A program made the position numbers and the translations under genes. Positions 1 to 8,133 of a stretch of 25,101 nt of DNA are shown in pieces. The stretch covers positions 1 through 25,101 of IMG/VR virus record IMGVR_UViG_3300018412_000044; one strand, given 5' to 3'. Every line of letters starts with the position of its first letter. Position 1 is the stretch's first letter. The notes under the pieces were generated by a model, which ran no database searches, was not told the origin of the DNA, and saw only the letters and a program-made list of their open reading frames with translations. Source of the DNA: a virus.

Positions 1-1
1 C

Positions 2-202
2 CCCTGGCTCAAGCTCCAGCTCCAGTCCGGGAACATCACGGCTGTGGGCCTGCCTTGGATCGTGGACAGCAGCTTTGAGGTGGTGGCTTCGACCAGCATG
101 CGCTTTACCGTCCCCAACGTGGCGCCTGGTCACCAGCAGCGCATCCTCGATGCGCTCTCGGCCATCGGCTACACCGCCGTGGACGTGGAAACCCTGTCGT
201 AA
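2..202 (+). CDS. C-terminal fragment of an unrecognised protein
   Basis: An open frame enters from the left edge and ends at TAA 200-202, giving the last 66 residues (PWLKLQLQSGNITAVGLPWI...). No start codon is visible, so the gene begins outside the window. The end reads VAPGHQQRILDALSAIGYTAVDVETLS, which looks like a small alpha/beta fold terminus, but I recognise no family. Codon use matches the confident genes downstream. A strong terminator hairpin follows at 306-339, so this gene probably ends a transcription unit. Because the next genes include a DNA polymerase piece without motif A, it may belong to a replication cluster. That is inference from position only. Confidence 0.7.
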   Translation, partial: PWLKLQLQSGNITAVGLPWIVDSSFEVVASTSMRFTVPNVAPGHQQRILDALSAIGYTAVDVETLS

Positions 203-305
203 ATCCTGACACGCAGGCCCTGTGGTATGAGGGCTTATGGAGATGGGTCTTCACCATGCGGTAACGGTTGAACGAGGGGACGACCAGCACGTTATCGCAC
301 AACAC

Positions 306-339
306 GCCTGTCCAAGGGATTCGGGTCCCTTGGACAGGC
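306..339 (+). terminator. Intrinsic terminator hairpin
   Basis: A perfect 14-bp inverted repeat pairs GCCTGTCCAAGGGA (306-319) with TCCCTTGGACAGGC (326-339) around a 6-nt loop. A T-rich run (tttcttttttc) begins about 10 nt downstream. It closes the unit of the partial left-edge gene and sits 37 nt before the next start codon. The stretch 203-305 between that gene and the hairpin shows no convincing ORF. Confidence 0.85.
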
Positions 340-376
340 TTCTATGCTGTTTCTTTTTTCCCACCAGGAGTTCACC

Positions 377-817
377 ATGCCCAGCCCTGCTCGAATGCGC
401 AAGGAACTGCAGTATCTCGATGCCCTGTTACGCGACCCGCACCTGGCCTTTGCCAAATCCATTCGCATGACCATGCGCCATGCGCCCTTTGCTCAGGACG
501 GGGAGGTCTATGCGTTCTGCTCCCTATCTGGGCGCTTTTTGGTCATGCGGTTGATCGAAACTCGACCCACCGACCAGGCCACGGTACGCACGGAGGAAGA
601 TCAAGGTGGATTGATCCTGCGACATCCAGGCTGTAACCCCGAGTATGCGTTCTTGTACCAAGCCCGTCGGAGCCGTTCTGAGGTGCGCGTACTACACGCC
701 CTGTCGATGGGTTTACCGCGCATTGCCCACCGCCAGCGGGCGATCTACACCGTGGCCATTCCCGAGGGGGTTTCAGGGAGTTTGATTCTGGACACAACCC
801 TGACATGTTGTACCTGA
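377..817 (+). CDS. Small protein of unknown function upstream of the DNA polymerase piece
   Basis: This encodes 146 aa (MPSPARMRKELQYLDALLRD...). I chose ATG 377 rather than the upstream in-frame ATG 344 because AGGAG (366-370) lies at normal spacing before 377, while 344 falls just after the terminator hairpin. The protein is soluble-looking, rich in Arg and His, with no signal peptide, membrane segment or recognisable motif. It ends 20 nt before the start of the DNA polymerase piece and is probably co-transcribed and co-translated with it. Position suggests a replication-linked role, but I do not recognise a family. The longer start at 344 cannot be excluded. Confidence 0.75.
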   Translation: MPSPARMRKELQYLDALLRDPHLAFAKSIRMTMRHAPFAQDGEVYAFCSLSGRFLVMRLIETRPTDQATVRTEEDQGGLILRHPGCNPEYAFLYQARRSRSEVRVLHALSMGLPRIAHRQRAIYTVAIPEGVSGSLILDTTLTCCT

Positions 818-837
818 CCCCAACAAGGAATCAGTGG

Positions 838-3042
838 ATGAAAGACCCTTTCCTGCTGGATGATGCCGGCTACGTCCGCCAGCCTTACAGCGTGCTGCTT
901 AACGAGTATCTGGACCAGAGCAGCCAGTTCTTGCACCGCATGACGGGCCGTGATCTCAGCGAGTGCCGGGCGTACGTAGAACGCGTTACGGCGCCCCAGG
1001 GCGAGCATCCAATCACTCCGCCCCAGGCCTTGGTTCTGGTGCGTGACGAGCATGGGGATCGCAAGCCCGCGGGCATGAGCTTTGATGCCTTCCTCCAGAC
1101 CGTGGAGGAGAACAACGAGCGGCTTTCACCGTCGGGGGTGGCCTACTGGCCTCCGGAGAAGCGCAAATCAATCCTGGCGATGTACATCCTGGATAACCTG
1201 GCTATCCGTAGCAAGGCCAAAAAGGAGATGATGGCAGCCAAGATGCGTAAGGACCTGGTCCTGGCAGCCCGCAAGAACTCCGAGCAGACTACGCAGAAGA
1301 TCAAGAACAATGCCCTCTCCGGCGGTCAGTCCTCCACGGGTACGGCGTTGTGGAACAAATCAGCCCATACGGCACTGACGTCGATGTGCCGCACGGCTAC
1401 CGGGTATGGCAATTCGAATAACGAGCGCTTCCTGTACGGCAACCGGCACTATGCCACCCCCGAGGTGCTGGAAGCCAACATCATCTGCCTGATGACTCAT
1501 ACCGACTACGCGCGGCTGGAAGCAGTCATCCAGCAGTTTGGCTTGGTGTGCCCGACAGTGGACCAGGCCATGCAGGTCGTACATCGGGGTACGGAAGCCT
1601 ATTGGCGCTCAGCGTCCTACCTGATGCGGGCACGGCACCTGCTCGAAACGGCTACTCCGCTGGAACGGGCGGCGTTCTGTTATACGGGCGATCTGTACCA
1701 CCTGGCGCAGTTCAACCCGGAGGTTGTACGCACGATGCTGGAACGGCTGTCTACGCGCGCTGACTCACTCCCCCATGAGCGGTGGGCTGAAGGCGAAGCC
1801 ATTCGGGAAGAAGGCATGGTGATCCTGGCCACGATGCTCTGTGCCAAGGACTTCCATGGCGGTACGCTGCGTGATGCCGATGGCAACGGCAATCCCTTGA
1901 AGGACGTCAACCCGGTTGGTTATGGCCACTATCTGGGGACGTTGATCAACATCCAGCAGGTCGTCCAGGACTACGCGCCACTGATCCACACGCTGTGGGC
2001 TACGCGTAACGTGCCTGCTTCGGTCTACCGGTTCCCCACGTCCTTGCGTTACTCGGTGATTACCTCCGATACCGACTCGTCGATCTTCACGGTCCAGCAT
2101 TGGACGCAGTGGATGGTTGGTCGATCGGACTTCAGTGAGAAAGCCAATGCCGTGGGCGCCACGATGGTGTACCTGACCACCCAGACGATCCGACACTTGA
2201 TGGCACTGGCTGCCGCAAGTTGGGGCGTGACCGGGCCGGATAAGTACCTGCTGCAGATGAAGAATGAGTTTTACTTCCCCGTCTACGTGCCGACCTCCCG
2301 GGCTAAGCACTACTACGCCGGCATCGCGGCTCAGGAAGGTAACGTCTTTGAGAAGCTCGACTATGAGGTCAAAGGCGCTGCGTATCGCAATGCCAACCTC
2401 CCGCCGTTGGTGCGCAAGGGCTCACGTAAGCTCATGGAGTTCATCGTCAACCGTGTGATCCGTGACCAGTCCCTGTGCATGCGCGATATCCTGCATGCCG
2501 TGGCCGCGGTGGAGAAAACCCTGATGGACGGCATGGCCCAGGGCGAGCGTAAACTCTTCTCCCGTATGCAGCTCAAACCGGCCGAGAGCTACCAGCTTGC
2601 GCCAGAGAAGTCCAACTACCGCCACCACCTGCTCTGGCAGGACGTCTTTGCCGACAAATACGGCCATGTGGCTGATCCGCCATATGTGTCCATCAAGGTG
2701 TCTGTGATGACCGATACACCCAGCAAGGTACGGGATTGGCTGGAGTCTCTGGACGATCCGGCCATTCGGGATCGGATGATTGCGTTTATGAACCGTTGCG
2801 GGATGGACAAGATCTCCACGTTCTATCTGCCCGAGTCCGTGGTGACCAATGGCGGTATCCCGAAGGAAATCATTGCCGCTGCCGGTATCCGTGATGCCGT
2901 GGCGACGATGATGGACTCGTTCTACCTCACCCTGGAGTCGCTGGGGTGGTATGTGATGAACAGTGGTCACACGAAGATGATTTCTGATGACCCCCAGTTC
3001 TTGGTAGATCCTTGGCCTGGTGAAACGATCGACCTAACCTGA
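838..3042 (+). CDS. Divergent family B DNA polymerase, C-terminal piece (split polymerase)
   Basis: This encodes 734 aa. ATG 838 is preferred over 805 because AAGGAA (825-830) is 7 nt upstream and 805 would overlap the preceding gene. Visible motifs follow the family B order. A motif-B-like segment KIKNNALSGGQSSTGT lies at about residues 154-169. Motif C, SVITSDTDSSIF, lies at about 406-417 with the catalytic DTDS at 411-414. A KKRY-like segment (EFYFPVYVPTSRAKHYYAGI) lies at about 477-496. Motif A (DxxSLYPS) and an exonuclease domain are not seen, so the N-terminal half is probably encoded by another gene, as in split polymerases of giant phages. It would replicate phage DNA. A bidirectional hairpin follows. 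The assignment rests on motifs and their spacing. Confidence 0.8.
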   Translation: MKDPFLLDDAGYVRQPYSVLLNEYLDQSSQFLHRMTGRDLSECRAYVERVTAPQGEHPITPPQALVLVRDEHGDRKPAGMSFDAFLQTVEENNERLSPSGVAYWPPEKRKSILAMYILDNLAIRSKAKKEMMAAKMRKDLVLAARKNSEQTTQKIKNNALSGGQSSTGTALWNKSAHTALTSMCRTATGYGNSNNERFLYGNRHYATPEVLEANIICLMTHTDYARLEAVIQQFGLVCPTVDQAMQVVHRGTEAYWRSASYLMRARHLLETATPLERAAFCYTGDLYHLAQFNPEVVRTMLERLSTRADSLPHERWAEGEAIREEGMVILATMLCAKDFHGGTLRDADGNGNPLKDVNPVGYGHYLGTLINIQQVVQDYAPLIHTLWATRNVPASVYRFPTSLRYSVITSDTDSSIFTVQHWTQWMVGRSDFSEKANAVGATMVYLTTQTIRHLMALAAASWGVTGPDKYLLQMKNEFYFPVYVPTSRAKHYYAGIAAQEGNVFEKLDYEVKGAAYRNANLPPLVRKGSRKLMEFIVNRVIRDQSLCMRDILHAVAAVEKTLMDGMAQGERKLFSRMQLKPAESYQLAPEKSNYRHHLLWQDVFADKYGHVADPPYVSIKVSVMTDTPSKVRDWLESLDDPAIRDRMIAFMNRCGMDKISTFYLPESVVTNGGIPKEIIAAAGIRDAVATMMDSFYLTLESLGWYVMNSGHTKMISDDPQFLVDPWPGETIDLT

Positions 3043-3052
3043 TGGCATACCT

Positions 3053-3088
3053 GCCCTCCCCTCCTAGCCTGCGCTAGGAGGGGAGGGC
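3053..3088 (+). terminator. Bidirectional terminator between convergent genes
   Basis: A perfect 16-bp stem pairs GCCCTCCCCTCCTAGC (3053-3068) with its reverse complement (3073-3088) around a 4-nt loop. It lies between the stop of the polymerase gene (3042) and the stop of the minus-strand gene (3093), so it can serve both. There is no T tract on either side. The right arm carries AGGAGG-like sequence, shared with other hairpins in this window. Confidence 0.8.
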
Positions 3089-3092
3089 GTCG

Positions 3093-4199
3093 TCAGACGA
3101 GATACGGTTCGATCCCCCGTTGGATGATCGAGGTGACATCCTCGTAGCGATCCCGCGGCAAGTACGAGCGCAAGAGGTTCCCCGAGTCCAGCTCGGTGAG
3201 CTCCCGGCGGATGATGTTGACCTCGGCACTGTTGTACGTACCAGGGTGCTGGGCGTCCCAGTTGAGCAAGAACGCCAGCATCGGAATCCTCGCCAGCGTA
3301 GCAGCCCAGCGCATGGGGTTCAGGTACGAACGGTCAGGCAGCTCGATGACCGAGTGGAAATCGGCATGGAACACGGACGGGAAGTTCGACAGCAGCGTGT
3401 CAAAGCTCATACCCCGCCGGTTGATGTAGGTGAGGTAGTTGTCCAGGACATGGTCGGTTTCCCGGCTCAGGTCAAAGATGTAGAACGGATGGCGCTTGGC
3501 CATGGCCGCAGGCTCGGCGCCGTAGTAGGTTAGAACCATGCGGTTGAACAGCGCCAGATCCAGTTCACTGGCCAGCATGTTCGGCAGCGTGTAGCTGCAC
3601 AGGAACTGGGCGGTGGTCTGGGGATTGCGCTCAGCGTCCACGGATTGACGCCAGTAGCGCCACTGACGGTACTGCAACGCCAGCATGGGCACGTTGATCA
3701 AGATCACCGACAGCCCGGCTTCGTTGGAGGTCGGTTGCAGGCCTGGGATCGTGAAGCTCAGATCCGAGAGGGGGTGATACACAAAGCGCACCGGTTCCAG
3801 GTCTTGCCAGTGCGCGGCAGCATAGTCGACGTCGAACTCATCGTCCACGGCGATGATCACGTCCTGGACATAGCGGCCGAAGAACTGCCCATCGGTGAAC
3901 ACCCGGCCTTTGGAGACTGGGGAGGTCATGCCCAGGGCCGAGGCATGGTACAGTGAGCGATCACGGGTTTTGTCCACGTAGGACTGCACGTCCATCGACA
4001 GGGGGGTCCCCAGGCCGTTGATCAGGCTGATCAGGATGTGGTCGTTGGCCAGATACCCCGGATACGTGCGACGGTACGTCACAATGCGCTCACGGATGCT
4101 GCGCAGGTTATCGGCCAGTCGTCGGAACGTGGGATCGACATAGCCGCCTTCCGGATGCAGTGTGCTGCCTTGGAAGAGGTTGTACAAAGCGTAGCGCAT
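3093..4199 (-). CDS. Conserved-looking phage protein of unknown function
   Basis: This encodes 368 aa on the minus strand (MRYALYNLFQGSTLHPEGGY...PYLV), stop TGA at 3093-3095. It is rich in Tyr, Leu and Arg, with no signal peptide, membrane helix or catalytic motif that I recognise. The start ATG (4197-4199) has only a weak purine stretch before it, so the start is less certain than others. It converges on the polymerase gene and diverges from the chimallin candidate, whose 286-nt control region it shares. The intact 1.1-kb frame, the normal codon use and the terminator at its 3' end support a real gene. It could be a structural protein or an early protein; I cannot tell. Confidence 0.75.
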   Translation of the reverse strand: MRYALYNLFQGSTLHPEGGYVDPTFRRLADNLRSIRERIVTYRRTYPGYLANDHILISLINGLGTPLSMDVQSYVDKTRDRSLYHASALGMTSPVSKGRVFTDGQFFGRYVQDVIIAVDDEFDVDYAAAHWQDLEPVRFVYHPLSDLSFTIPGLQPTSNEAGLSVILINVPMLALQYRQWRYWRQSVDAERNPQTTAQFLCSYTLPNMLASELDLALFNRMVLTYYGAEPAAMAKRHPFYIFDLSRETDHVLDNYLTYINRRGMSFDTLLSNFPSVFHADFHSVIELPDRSYLNPMRWAATLARIPMLAFLLNWDAQHPGTYNSAEVNIIRRELTELDSGNLLRSYLPRDRYEDVTSIIQRGIEPYLV

Positions 4200-4284
4200 G
4201 GGAGGGCACTCAGGATTAGCGCTGGGTCAGCCCCAGCAGGCACATAAAATCTACCCCGCCAGGAGGATGTGTAAAACTCAACGT

Positions 4285-4299
4285 ACAGTATCATACTGT
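4285..4299. promoter_or_regulatory. 15-bp palindrome, candidate operator
   Basis: ACAGTAT-C-ATACTGT is a perfect 7-bp inverted repeat around one central base. It lies in the 286-bp divergent region (4200-4485) between the minus-strand gene and the chimallin candidate. The size and symmetry resemble a binding site for a dimeric regulator, but it could also be a small RNA hairpin. No second copy was noticed. Confidence 0.35.
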
Positions 4300-4318
4300 G
4301 GAAGACTTGCGCTTCCTC

Positions 4319-4338
4319 GCCTAATCTTCGGATTAGGC
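4319..4338 (+). terminator. UUCG hairpin in the long leader upstream of the chimallin candidate
   Basis: GCCTAATC-TTCG-GATTAGGC forms an 8-bp perfect stem with a stable UUCG tetraloop, followed by aggggggttatt. It may be a terminator, an attenuator or an RNA-stabilising element for transcripts that start upstream. It lies 56 nt before the candidate promoter at 4394, so a terminator that insulates the chimallin unit is plausible. Confidence 0.4.
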
Positions 4339-4393
4339 AGGGGGGTTATTCACCTAAAGCCCCACTCCCGCCAGCTCTGCCACCCTAAAGTTT

Positions 4394-4411
4394 TTCAGAC
4401 ACTCAACATCC
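4394..4411 (+). promoter_or_regulatory. Candidate phage promoter motif, copy 1 (chimallin candidate)
   Basis: TTCAGACACTCAACATCC is one of four similar 18-nt blocks found upstream of plus-strand transcription units. It ends 74 nt before the chimallin start. Shared positions are TCA near the left end, C at position 7, and AAYATCC at the right end. It is proposed as a phage RNA polymerase promoter on recurrence and position only. Confidence 0.4.
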
Positions 4412-4485
4412 ATGTGCACAAGGACTCCTAAAACGAGAACGTGTGCTCGCGAGCAACACCACTACAACCCCAAAGAGGAAACACC

Positions 4486-6390
4486 ATGGCAGTCCAGACC
4501 CCCGGCGACCAGCCGAACAGCACCATGTCCGAAGCGCTGGCCCGCGCCAACCTGGGAGCCGAGCCCCGCACCGCCGAAGCGTCCGCCGGCCCGGTCCCGC
4601 CGAACCCGCCCAGCAGCGGTGGTGGCCCGAAGGTGAAGATCTCCGAGATCAACACCCGCATCTACTCCCCGTTCTCCCGTGCGCCGGCCGGCGAAACCGC
4701 CCGTCAGTTCGCCACGCTGATCAAGGAGTCCATCGCGGCGAACCTGAAGGAGTCCGACGTCCCGCAGTACGGTGTGGACATCCTGGACAACAACGAGGCG
4801 CCGATCCCGTACACCACCTTGACGGTGAGCTACGCGGTCAACGTCAACGGCGTGAACCACGCCTCGATCTACATCCTGGTCGTGGAAGCCTCCAGCGACG
4901 GCATCGAGAACCGCGTGTTCAACAAGGGTCCGGGTCAGACCTTCGAGGTCGAGTCCTGGGCCGGTGACGTGGTCGATCAGGACCTGCGTGAGCGTGTGGC
5001 TCGTCAGCTGGCCCTGCGTCTGGGTGAGAAGATCACCATCCATTTCGCCGGTGCTTCGATCCTGCCCAAGGAGCTCAAGCCGGAAACCGCCCAGGACGTG
5101 CGTGACATCGCCCGTACCGCGGTCAATGCGCTGTTCGTGACCATGGATCGCGAAGTCGTGCATACCCAGCCGCGCCTGTCCATCCCGGACCTGGACACCA
5201 GCGCCAACGTGGCGGTGGTGCTGGACTACAGCCCGCGTCCGGTGTTCACCTCCACCGGCCTGCCGATCCGTTCGAACCTGAGCGTGACGATGCGTTCGGG
5301 TGGTTCCAACAGCCGCGATCGCATCCAGCAGCTGACCCGCGTGGACGGCTACGTCGACCTGATCTGGCGTGCACCCGAGCCGCAGGCGCCCAACGCGTAC
5401 GGCCAGCTCCCGCCGCCGCCGCGTTACTTCAACCAGCTGTTCGTGGCCACCCGTATGGACTCGCAGGCCAACGCGACCACGCCGGAATTCCAGCTGCTGG
5501 CCCTGTCCACGCTGCCGGTGCTGTCGATGAACAAGTCCACGCTGGGTGTGTTCAGCCCGCTGTTCCAGGGCGAGACCAACCCGCGTGAGCAGAACCTGCG
5601 CAACCTGGGTGCGCTGGGCTACGAGATCAACCTCTCGCAGGACCCCAACGCCAAGCCCGAAGCGTTCCCGATCAAGCGCGATGGCTTCAACAACAACAGC
5701 CTGATCGAGCTGGCGCAGCGCCTGTTCTACGACGAGATCATCTTCGCCCGGGACATCGAGGAAGTCGGCGACACCAGTTGGCTGGAGATCCACCTGCTCG
5801 AAGCGGCCATGGGCAACTCGGACGCCTACCAGTACATCACCAAGACGGCCGATGCGCTGACCGGCGGGATCTTCGGCAGGCTGTGGGACAACACCCGCCC
5901 GATCGCCTCCTACACGGGCATCCGTCAGCAGCTGGGGTATTTCACCAGCAAGAAGGGCGTGCGTTCGGACATTCGCGAGATCGACTACCTGGCCCTGCGC
6001 AACCTGTTCAAGGACCAGGACAACGGCTTGGTCGAGCGTTTCGACCAGACCTACTACAACACCTCGATCAGCGAAGCCGAGCGTACCAGTGTGCGTGCGG
6101 ACATCTACCGCTCGGTGGTGCCGGACTTCGAGCTCAAGGGCTACGCCCGTCGCCTGTTCCTGAACGCCCAGTTCCTGCAGACGCTGGCGCTGGCGTGCGA
6201 GAAGGCGGGTCTGCACCCGCGTGCCAACAACCTGTTCGCCATCGACGGCAACGGTGGCCGCGTGCCGTTCTCCCAGCTGGACTTCGGCATGCTGCCCAAC
6301 ACCGGCACGCAGTTCTACGGCGCCACCGGCGCGTCGGCGGCTCAGAACTTCGAGTCGCCCATGCCGTTCGCCTCGCTGTTCCGGCAGTAA
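4486..6390 (+). CDS. chmA: Chimallin candidate, phage nucleus shell protein
   Basis: This encodes 634 aa. ATG 4486 is chosen because GAGGAA lies just upstream; the longer frame from 4441 lacks a ribosome site. The first 50 or so residues are low-complexity and rich in Pro, Ala and Gly. A folded region from about residue 50 to 600 follows, then a short Gly/Ala-rich tail ending PMPFASLFRQ. Chimallins of phiKZ-like phages are about this long, have flexible N- and C-terminal segments that stitch the shell lattice together, and are encoded next to the RNA polymerase beta' N-terminal gene (phiKZ gp54/gp55), as here. Codons are strongly biased to C- and G-ending forms, as in a very abundant protein. 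It has a long leader and its own terminator. No catalytic motif is seen. A different abundant structural protein is the main alternative. Confidence 0.7.
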   Translation: MAVQTPGDQPNSTMSEALARANLGAEPRTAEASAGPVPPNPPSSGGGPKVKISEINTRIYSPFSRAPAGETARQFATLIKESIAANLKESDVPQYGVDILDNNEAPIPYTTLTVSYAVNVNGVNHASIYILVVEASSDGIENRVFNKGPGQTFEVESWAGDVVDQDLRERVARQLALRLGEKITIHFAGASILPKELKPETAQDVRDIARTAVNALFVTMDREVVHTQPRLSIPDLDTSANVAVVLDYSPRPVFTSTGLPIRSNLSVTMRSGGSNSRDRIQQLTRVDGYVDLIWRAPEPQAPNAYGQLPPPPRYFNQLFVATRMDSQANATTPEFQLLALSTLPVLSMNKSTLGVFSPLFQGETNPREQNLRNLGALGYEINLSQDPNAKPEAFPIKRDGFNNNSLIELAQRLFYDEIIFARDIEEVGDTSWLEIHLLEAAMGNSDAYQYITKTADALTGGIFGRLWDNTRPIASYTGIRQQLGYFTSKKGVRSDIREIDYLALRNLFKDQDNGLVERFDQTYYNTSISEAERTSVRADIYRSVVPDFELKGYARRLFLNAQFLQTLALACEKAGLHPRANNLFAIDGNGGRVPFSQLDFGMLPNTGTQFYGATGASAAQNFESPMPFASLFRQ

Positions 6391-6408
6391 GGGTCATCGC
6401 GTAGTACT

Positions 6409-6443
6409 GCCCTCCTATCTGGGAACCCCCCAGGTAGGAGGGC
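6409..6443 (+). terminator. Terminator after the chimallin candidate
   Basis: A 15-bp stem (6409-6423 with 6429-6443, one G-U pair) has a 5-nt loop and is followed by ttcttta. It separates the highly expressed shell gene from the RNA polymerase gene 42 nt downstream and could let the two be expressed at different levels. Confidence 0.8.
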
Positions 6444-6484
6444 TTCTTTAACCTCGTTTTTTCATCTGCGCTTAGGAGGTTAAA

Positions 6485-7720
6485 ATGGGCTTCTCTGCCA
6501 GGATCGAAGATCTTGAAGCAGCCTATCGGTGCGCGACCACCCCACCACGACTGATCAACGAGTTTGATGTATCCCTGACCGATGAGGTGGAGCGTCTGAA
6601 TCATCTGGTCTACACCCACTACGAGGGCGATACGCTGTCCATCGTCCCCTCCTGCGACTGCGGGCACATCACCGGCGAGTACAATCACGGCATCGTCTGC
6701 CCGATCTGTCACACCGAAGTGCTCACCGTGACCGAACGGCCGCTGGAGTCCTTGTTGTGGATTGCCCCGCCCAAAGGTGGTAAGTCCTTCGTCAACCCCC
6801 GCGTCTGGTCGATCCTGTCCGGGGTGTTCACCCACCGCACCATCAACTACCTGGAATGGTTCTGCGATCCGTTAGCGCAGTTGCCTGAGTCCTACCCGCC
6901 TTTCGTGGACCGGCTCAACAAGCTGGGCCTGGAGCGTGGGCTGGATGCCTTCATCGAGCACTTCGATGAGTACTGGGCGATCTTCAACGAGCAGGGGCTG
7001 TTCAACGCCAAGCCCCAGACCGTGGAAGCCACCAACGAGTTCGTGCGCCGGTATCGGAACGTGCTGTTCACCCGATTCCTGCCCGTGCCCAGTCGGCTTA
7101 GTTTCATCACCGAAGGTACGGTCACCGGCTCATATGCCGATGACACGATGGTGCCCATGATCGATGCCATCCGTACGGTATCGGCCACGGAGTTCTCCAA
7201 CTACCCGCTCTCTAAGGCGCGGGTGCAGTCGCGTATGTGCAAGATCCAGCGGTTGGTGTCTGAATACCACCGCCTGACGTACGCCGACTCGATCGCCGGT
7301 AAAACCGGGCTGTACCGTAAGAACATCTACGGTGCACGCTTGCACTTCACCTACCGTGCGGTGATTGTGTCCATTGCAGGACCGCACCGGTACGATGAGC
7401 TGCACTTGCCGTGGTCTCTGTCCGTCCAGCTGTTCCGGACGCACCTGACCTCCAAGCTGTTCCGGCGAGGCTTCAATCCTCGAGCTGCGTCCCGGCAGAT
7501 CAACGAGGCGGTGACCTGCTACGATCCTCTGATCGATGAGCTCTTCCACGAGCTGATCCGAGAATCTCGTGGTGGGCTGGGCATCCCCACGCTCTTGGGC
7601 CGTAACCCGACTCTGCAAAGGGGATCTATCCAACGCTTCTACATCTCGAAGATCAAGACCGATGTCACCGACAATGCCATTGGTCTCTCGGTCATGGTGC
7701 TCAAGGCGCCGAATGCGGAT
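6485..7720 (+). CDS. Non-virion RNA polymerase beta' subunit, N-terminal part, exon 1
   Basis: Exon 1 encodes residues 1-412 of a predicted 474-aa protein spliced as 6485-7720 + 8125-8133 + 8472-8651. The start has a strong TTAGGAGGT site. Landmarks of bacterial-type beta' are present: a zinc site C57, C59, C72, C75; GLYRKNIYGARLHFTYRAVI at about 275-294, corresponding to the GKRVDxSxRxVI region; LGRNPTLQRGSIQRF at about 371-385, matching RAPTLHRxxIQ; and NAD at 410-412, the start of the catalytic NADFDGD motif. The frame without splicing adds only 20 unrelated residues and stops at 7781-7783, inside the first intron. It corresponds to phiKZ gp55 by position next to chimallin. The virion polymerase is the alternative, but the gp68-position gene downstream favours the non-virion enzyme. 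Confidence 0.88.
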
Positions 7721-8124
7721 AAACTCACTACACATCAAAAATCTCACCAAGTAACAAGAATCGTCCAGTGGGAAAACGAGTAGTGAACAGTCCCCCCAGC
7801 CGGCAACAGCTGGGTGATAACCTCCTTAATTGCTGGAAACCCTCGTCAAGTCAAAACGCTAAAGCGGAGCGCGAAAGCGCAAACGTCTATGCCTGAAAAG
7901 TTTTGAATAGAGGCAACCAGCAGCCAAGACCTTCCGTAGTGTCGTGAGACAGGATGGGTGGGTAAGGTTCAACGACTATGGCAGGCATGCCAGTACGCTA
8001 CAAGTGAGCGGAAATAGGAGGCTTCCCCTGTGGGAGGGGAAGGTGATATAGTCTCGGCATCCAGGGAGACCTGGAGCAGTCCCTTGAGGACGGGCTGGAA
8101 TTAACGACCCAGTCGAAGACCCCG
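7721..8124 (+). ncRNA. Group I intron 1 (404 nt, no endonuclease) in the beta' gene
   Basis: All conserved group I core elements are in order: P (AATTGCTGG, 7828-7836), Q (AACCAGCAGCCAAG, 7915-7928), R (GGTTCAACGACTA, 7966-7978) and S (GATATAGTC, 8045-8053). P7 pairs GACTA (7974-7978) with TAGTC (8049-8053). P2 is CCCAGC/GCTGGG (7795-7800/7809-7814). A CCAGG-GAGA-CCTGG hairpin with a GNRA loop follows at 8061-8074, as expected for P9. The intron follows a U (7720) and ends in G (8124), the usual rule. The P1 guide is weak: only GGAU with GUCC (7763-7766 or 7790-7793), so the 5' site rests mainly on the reading frame. No ORF for a homing enzyme fits. The core resembles subgroup IA of phages. 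Confidence 0.88.
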
Positions 8125-8133
8125 TACGACGGT
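8125..8133 (+). CDS. 9-nt micro-exon of the beta' gene encoding Y-D-G
   Basis: TACGACGGT lies between a G that ends intron 1 and the first base of intron 2, and itself ends in U as group I 5' sites require. It encodes residues 413-415 (YDG), exactly what is missing between NAD of exon 1 and DQLN of exon 3 to complete NADYDGDQLN. Six of its nine bases (8128-8133) also pair with the internal guide of intron 2 (GCCGTC, 8142-8147) to form P1. D414 is the middle catalytic aspartate. Confidence 0.82.

Noticed and set aside
805-837. DNA polymerase start at ATG 805
   Set aside because: It overlaps the preceding gene and lacks a ribosome site. ATG 838 has AAGGAA 7 nt upstream.
4198-4431. 77-aa plus-strand frame in the chimallin control region
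   Set aside because: It has no ribosome site, an odd composition, and crosses the palindrome, the hairpin and the candidate promoter. More likely this is non-coding control DNA.
4462-6216. 584-aa open frame on the minus strand opposite the chimallin candidate
   Set aside because: It is a shadow of strongly biased codons: its translation is monotonous in Val, Gly, Arg, Gln and His, has no ribosome site and covers the same DNA as a far better plus-strand gene.
6485-7783. beta' gene taken as a 432-aa protein ending at 7783, with 8361-8651 as a separate gene
   Set aside because: The last 20 residues match nothing and replace the catalytic motif. The missing YDG and DQLN lie downstream, bordered by group I intron signatures. 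Splicing explains all of this better than truncation or frameshift.
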